Origin: CAZESH01 sp964514665
GTDB lineage: Bacteria > Bacillota > Bacilli > Paenibacillales > KCTC-25726
NCBI GenBank assembly: GCA_964514665.1
Contig: CAZESH010000225.1
Coordinates: 1 to 7,374 of the forward strand
Reading direction: 5' to 3'
Length of the DNA stretch: 7,374 nucleotides
Positions 6,691 through 7,374 of this stretch are shown piece by piece; within the stretch, counting starts at the first letter, position 1, and the number at the start of each line of letters is the position of its first letter. The notes beneath the pieces are model-generated. The model was given only the letters and a program-made list of their open reading frames with translations. It was not told the origin of the DNA and made no database searches. Made by a program: the position numbers and the translations under genes.

Positions 6691-6891
6691 ATGTATGTAA
6701 ATGGACAAATCCTCACCGAAGACTTGCAATTCCAGGATCATATCGACCATGAGGTGCCGATCCAAATTTACAAGAACAACCATCATAATGACATCGGCTT
6801 CGTCGAACAGGTTTCCTCCCATTATATCAAGCTTAACGACACCTTTTACAATCGCAGCCACTTTACCTTTATTTCCAGACCCGGCTATTGA
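6691..6891 (+). CDS. Small hypothetical protein, 66 residues
   Basis: I cannot name this gene. The ATG at 6691 has AAGGTGATC (6679-6687) immediately upstream as a plausible ribosome binding site; an in-frame GTG at 6682 lies inside that site and is less likely. The product starts MYVNGQILTEDLQFQDHIDH and ends FTFISRPGY. It has no signal peptide, no membrane segment and no cysteine. Alternating hydrophobic residues (VPIQIYKNN, IGFVEQVSS, YIKLNDTFYN, FTFISR) suggest a small beta-rich fold, perhaps SH3- or Sm-like; that is inference only. It is transcribed away from pth and towards rplY, so it sits as a plus-strand insert within an otherwise conserved minus-strand gene order. I believe similar short proteins occur in other Paenibacillaceae, but I could not check. 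The clean start signal and full-length frame make it a likely real gene. Confidence 0.7.
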   Translation: MYVNGQILTEDLQFQDHIDHEVPIQIYKNNHHNDIGFVEQVSSHYIKLNDTFYNRSHFTFISRPGY

Positions 6892-6909
6892 ACCCCCATG
6901 CCGGTATAA

Positions 6910-6952
6910 GCAAACATGGGCTGACGTTACAAGAGTCGCAGCCCTTGTTTGC
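6910..6952. terminator. Long hairpin between convergent genes (bidirectional terminator candidate)
   Basis: GCAAACA (6910-6916) pairs with TGTTTGC (6946-6952), and GGGCTG (6918-6923) pairs with CAGCCC (6939-6944). Together they form a 13-bp stem with one mismatch and a 15-nt loop. It lies 18 nt after the small plus-strand gene and 26 nt before the end of rplY on the opposite strand. Neither side has a real T-run (TTATA on the minus strand), so its strength as an intrinsic terminator is uncertain. Confidence 0.6.
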
Positions 6953-6978
6953 CGGACTTAAGAACAATATGCGATGCG

Positions 6979-7374
6979 TCATGCTTTTTCCGATTCTGTT
7001 GCTTCCTGCTCCGCCACTTCTACCGCAGCTTCATTCCCTGTTAGCGGCTCCTCCTTTTGTGGAGCCAGCACTGTGACCACAATCTCCTCCGGATCTGTCA
7101 CCAATTCCACCTCGGCGGGAACGGAAAGCTCCCCCGCTGTAATATGACCGCCCGCCCTCAAACCGCTGATGTCGACTTCGATCAGGGACGGAATGTTCTG
7201 CGGCAGACATTTGACTTTTACTTCATGAAGCTGGGTTTGCAGGATGCCGCCCGTTTGCAGAGCCGGAGACTTTCCAACCTGCTCCAGCTTGACGGTCGTT
7301 TCGATCTGCTCGCTTAAATCCACCTGCAAAAAATCGATATGCAGGATATTGCGGTAGATGGGATCCTTCTGCAC
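6979..7374 (-). CDS. rplY: 50S ribosomal protein L25 / general stress protein Ctc, C-terminal part
   Basis: L25 of the Ctc/TL5 type binds 5S rRNA in the large ribosomal subunit; in B. subtilis ctc is also a sigma-B general stress gene. The visible 131 residues begin inside the protein (QKDPIYRNILHIDF, normally about residue 75) and include HIDFLQVDLSEQIETTVKLE, a CLPQNIPSLIEVDISGL block and LVTDPEEIVVTVLAP. These form the end of the 5S-binding domain and most of the beta-rich TL5 C-terminal domain. A Glu/Ala-rich tail (EAAVEVAEQEATESEKA) ends at the TGA at 6979-6981, as is common in long L25 forms. The N-terminal third lies beyond the right edge, so the GTG at 7374 is an internal valine, not the start. 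Confidence 0.93.
   Translation of the reverse strand: MQKDPIYRNILHIDFLQVDLSEQIETTVKLEQVGKSPALQTGGILQTQLHEVKVKCLPQNIPSLIEVDISGLRAGGHITAGELSVPAEVELVTDPEEIVVTVLAPQKEEPLTGNEAAVEVAEQEATESEKA

Noticed and set aside
6547..6861. 104-codon minus-strand frame opposite the small hypothetical gene
   Set aside because: It runs through the pth promoter and leader region, lacks a proper start, and the plus-strand frame has a better start signal.
1..7374. CRISPR array, tRNA or rRNA genes, prophage, defence island or other undescribed system
   Set aside because: No regularly spaced repeats, no tRNA-like or rRNA-like stretches, and no integrase, transposase or defence-type motifs were seen on either strand. 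The window is mostly conserved housekeeping genes.

Overview
The window comes from a low-to-mid G+C, endospore-forming Firmicute, most likely a member of the Paenibacillaceae. The clue is a conserved minus-strand block read from right to left: rplY (ctc), pth (spoVC), fin (yabK) and mfd, the order known from Bacillus subtilis. It is followed by a PrsA/SurA-type lipoprotein foldase in the place where B. subtilis has spoVT. The presence of fin, a sporulation-specific anti-sigma-F factor, also points to a spore former. The genus is inferred from gene order and protein style, not from a database search.

Layout. Positions 1-233 hold no convincing gene. Positions 234-926 (+) are the broken remains of a family 2 glycosyltransferase: the start is missing, one frameshift comes from a 7-nt insertion that perfects a 21-bp palindrome, and a second frame change lies where a segment seems to be missing. 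A terminator hairpin at 935-952 separates it from the convergent foldase gene (966-2024, -). This gene overlaps the end of mfd by 14 nt. mfd (2011-5529, -) is intact and fills half of the window. A second terminator-like hairpin (5592-5613) lies between mfd and fin (5630-5860, -). Upstream of fin are a sigma-F-like promoter and an inverted repeat that touches the ribosome binding site. pth (5922-6490, -) has every catalytic residue, but its well-placed start codon is one base out of frame with the rest of the gene. A 66-codon plus-strand gene of unknown function (6691-6891) is divergent from pth and convergent with rplY. A 14-bp interrupted stem (6910-6952) separates it from rplY (6979 to beyond the right edge, -).

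How the genes fit together. rplY and pth serve translation: a 5S rRNA-binding ribosomal protein and the recycling of peptidyl-tRNA. fin shuts down sigma-F activity in the forespore. mfd removes RNA polymerase stalled at DNA lesions and recruits nucleotide excision repair. The foldase assists folding of exported proteins at the outer face of the membrane. This is housekeeping sequence. I found no sign of an undescribed system. The most informative signals are the templated-looking palindrome mutation in the glycosyltransferase remnant, the apparent one-base frameshift in the normally essential pth, and the regulatory arrangement in front of fin.
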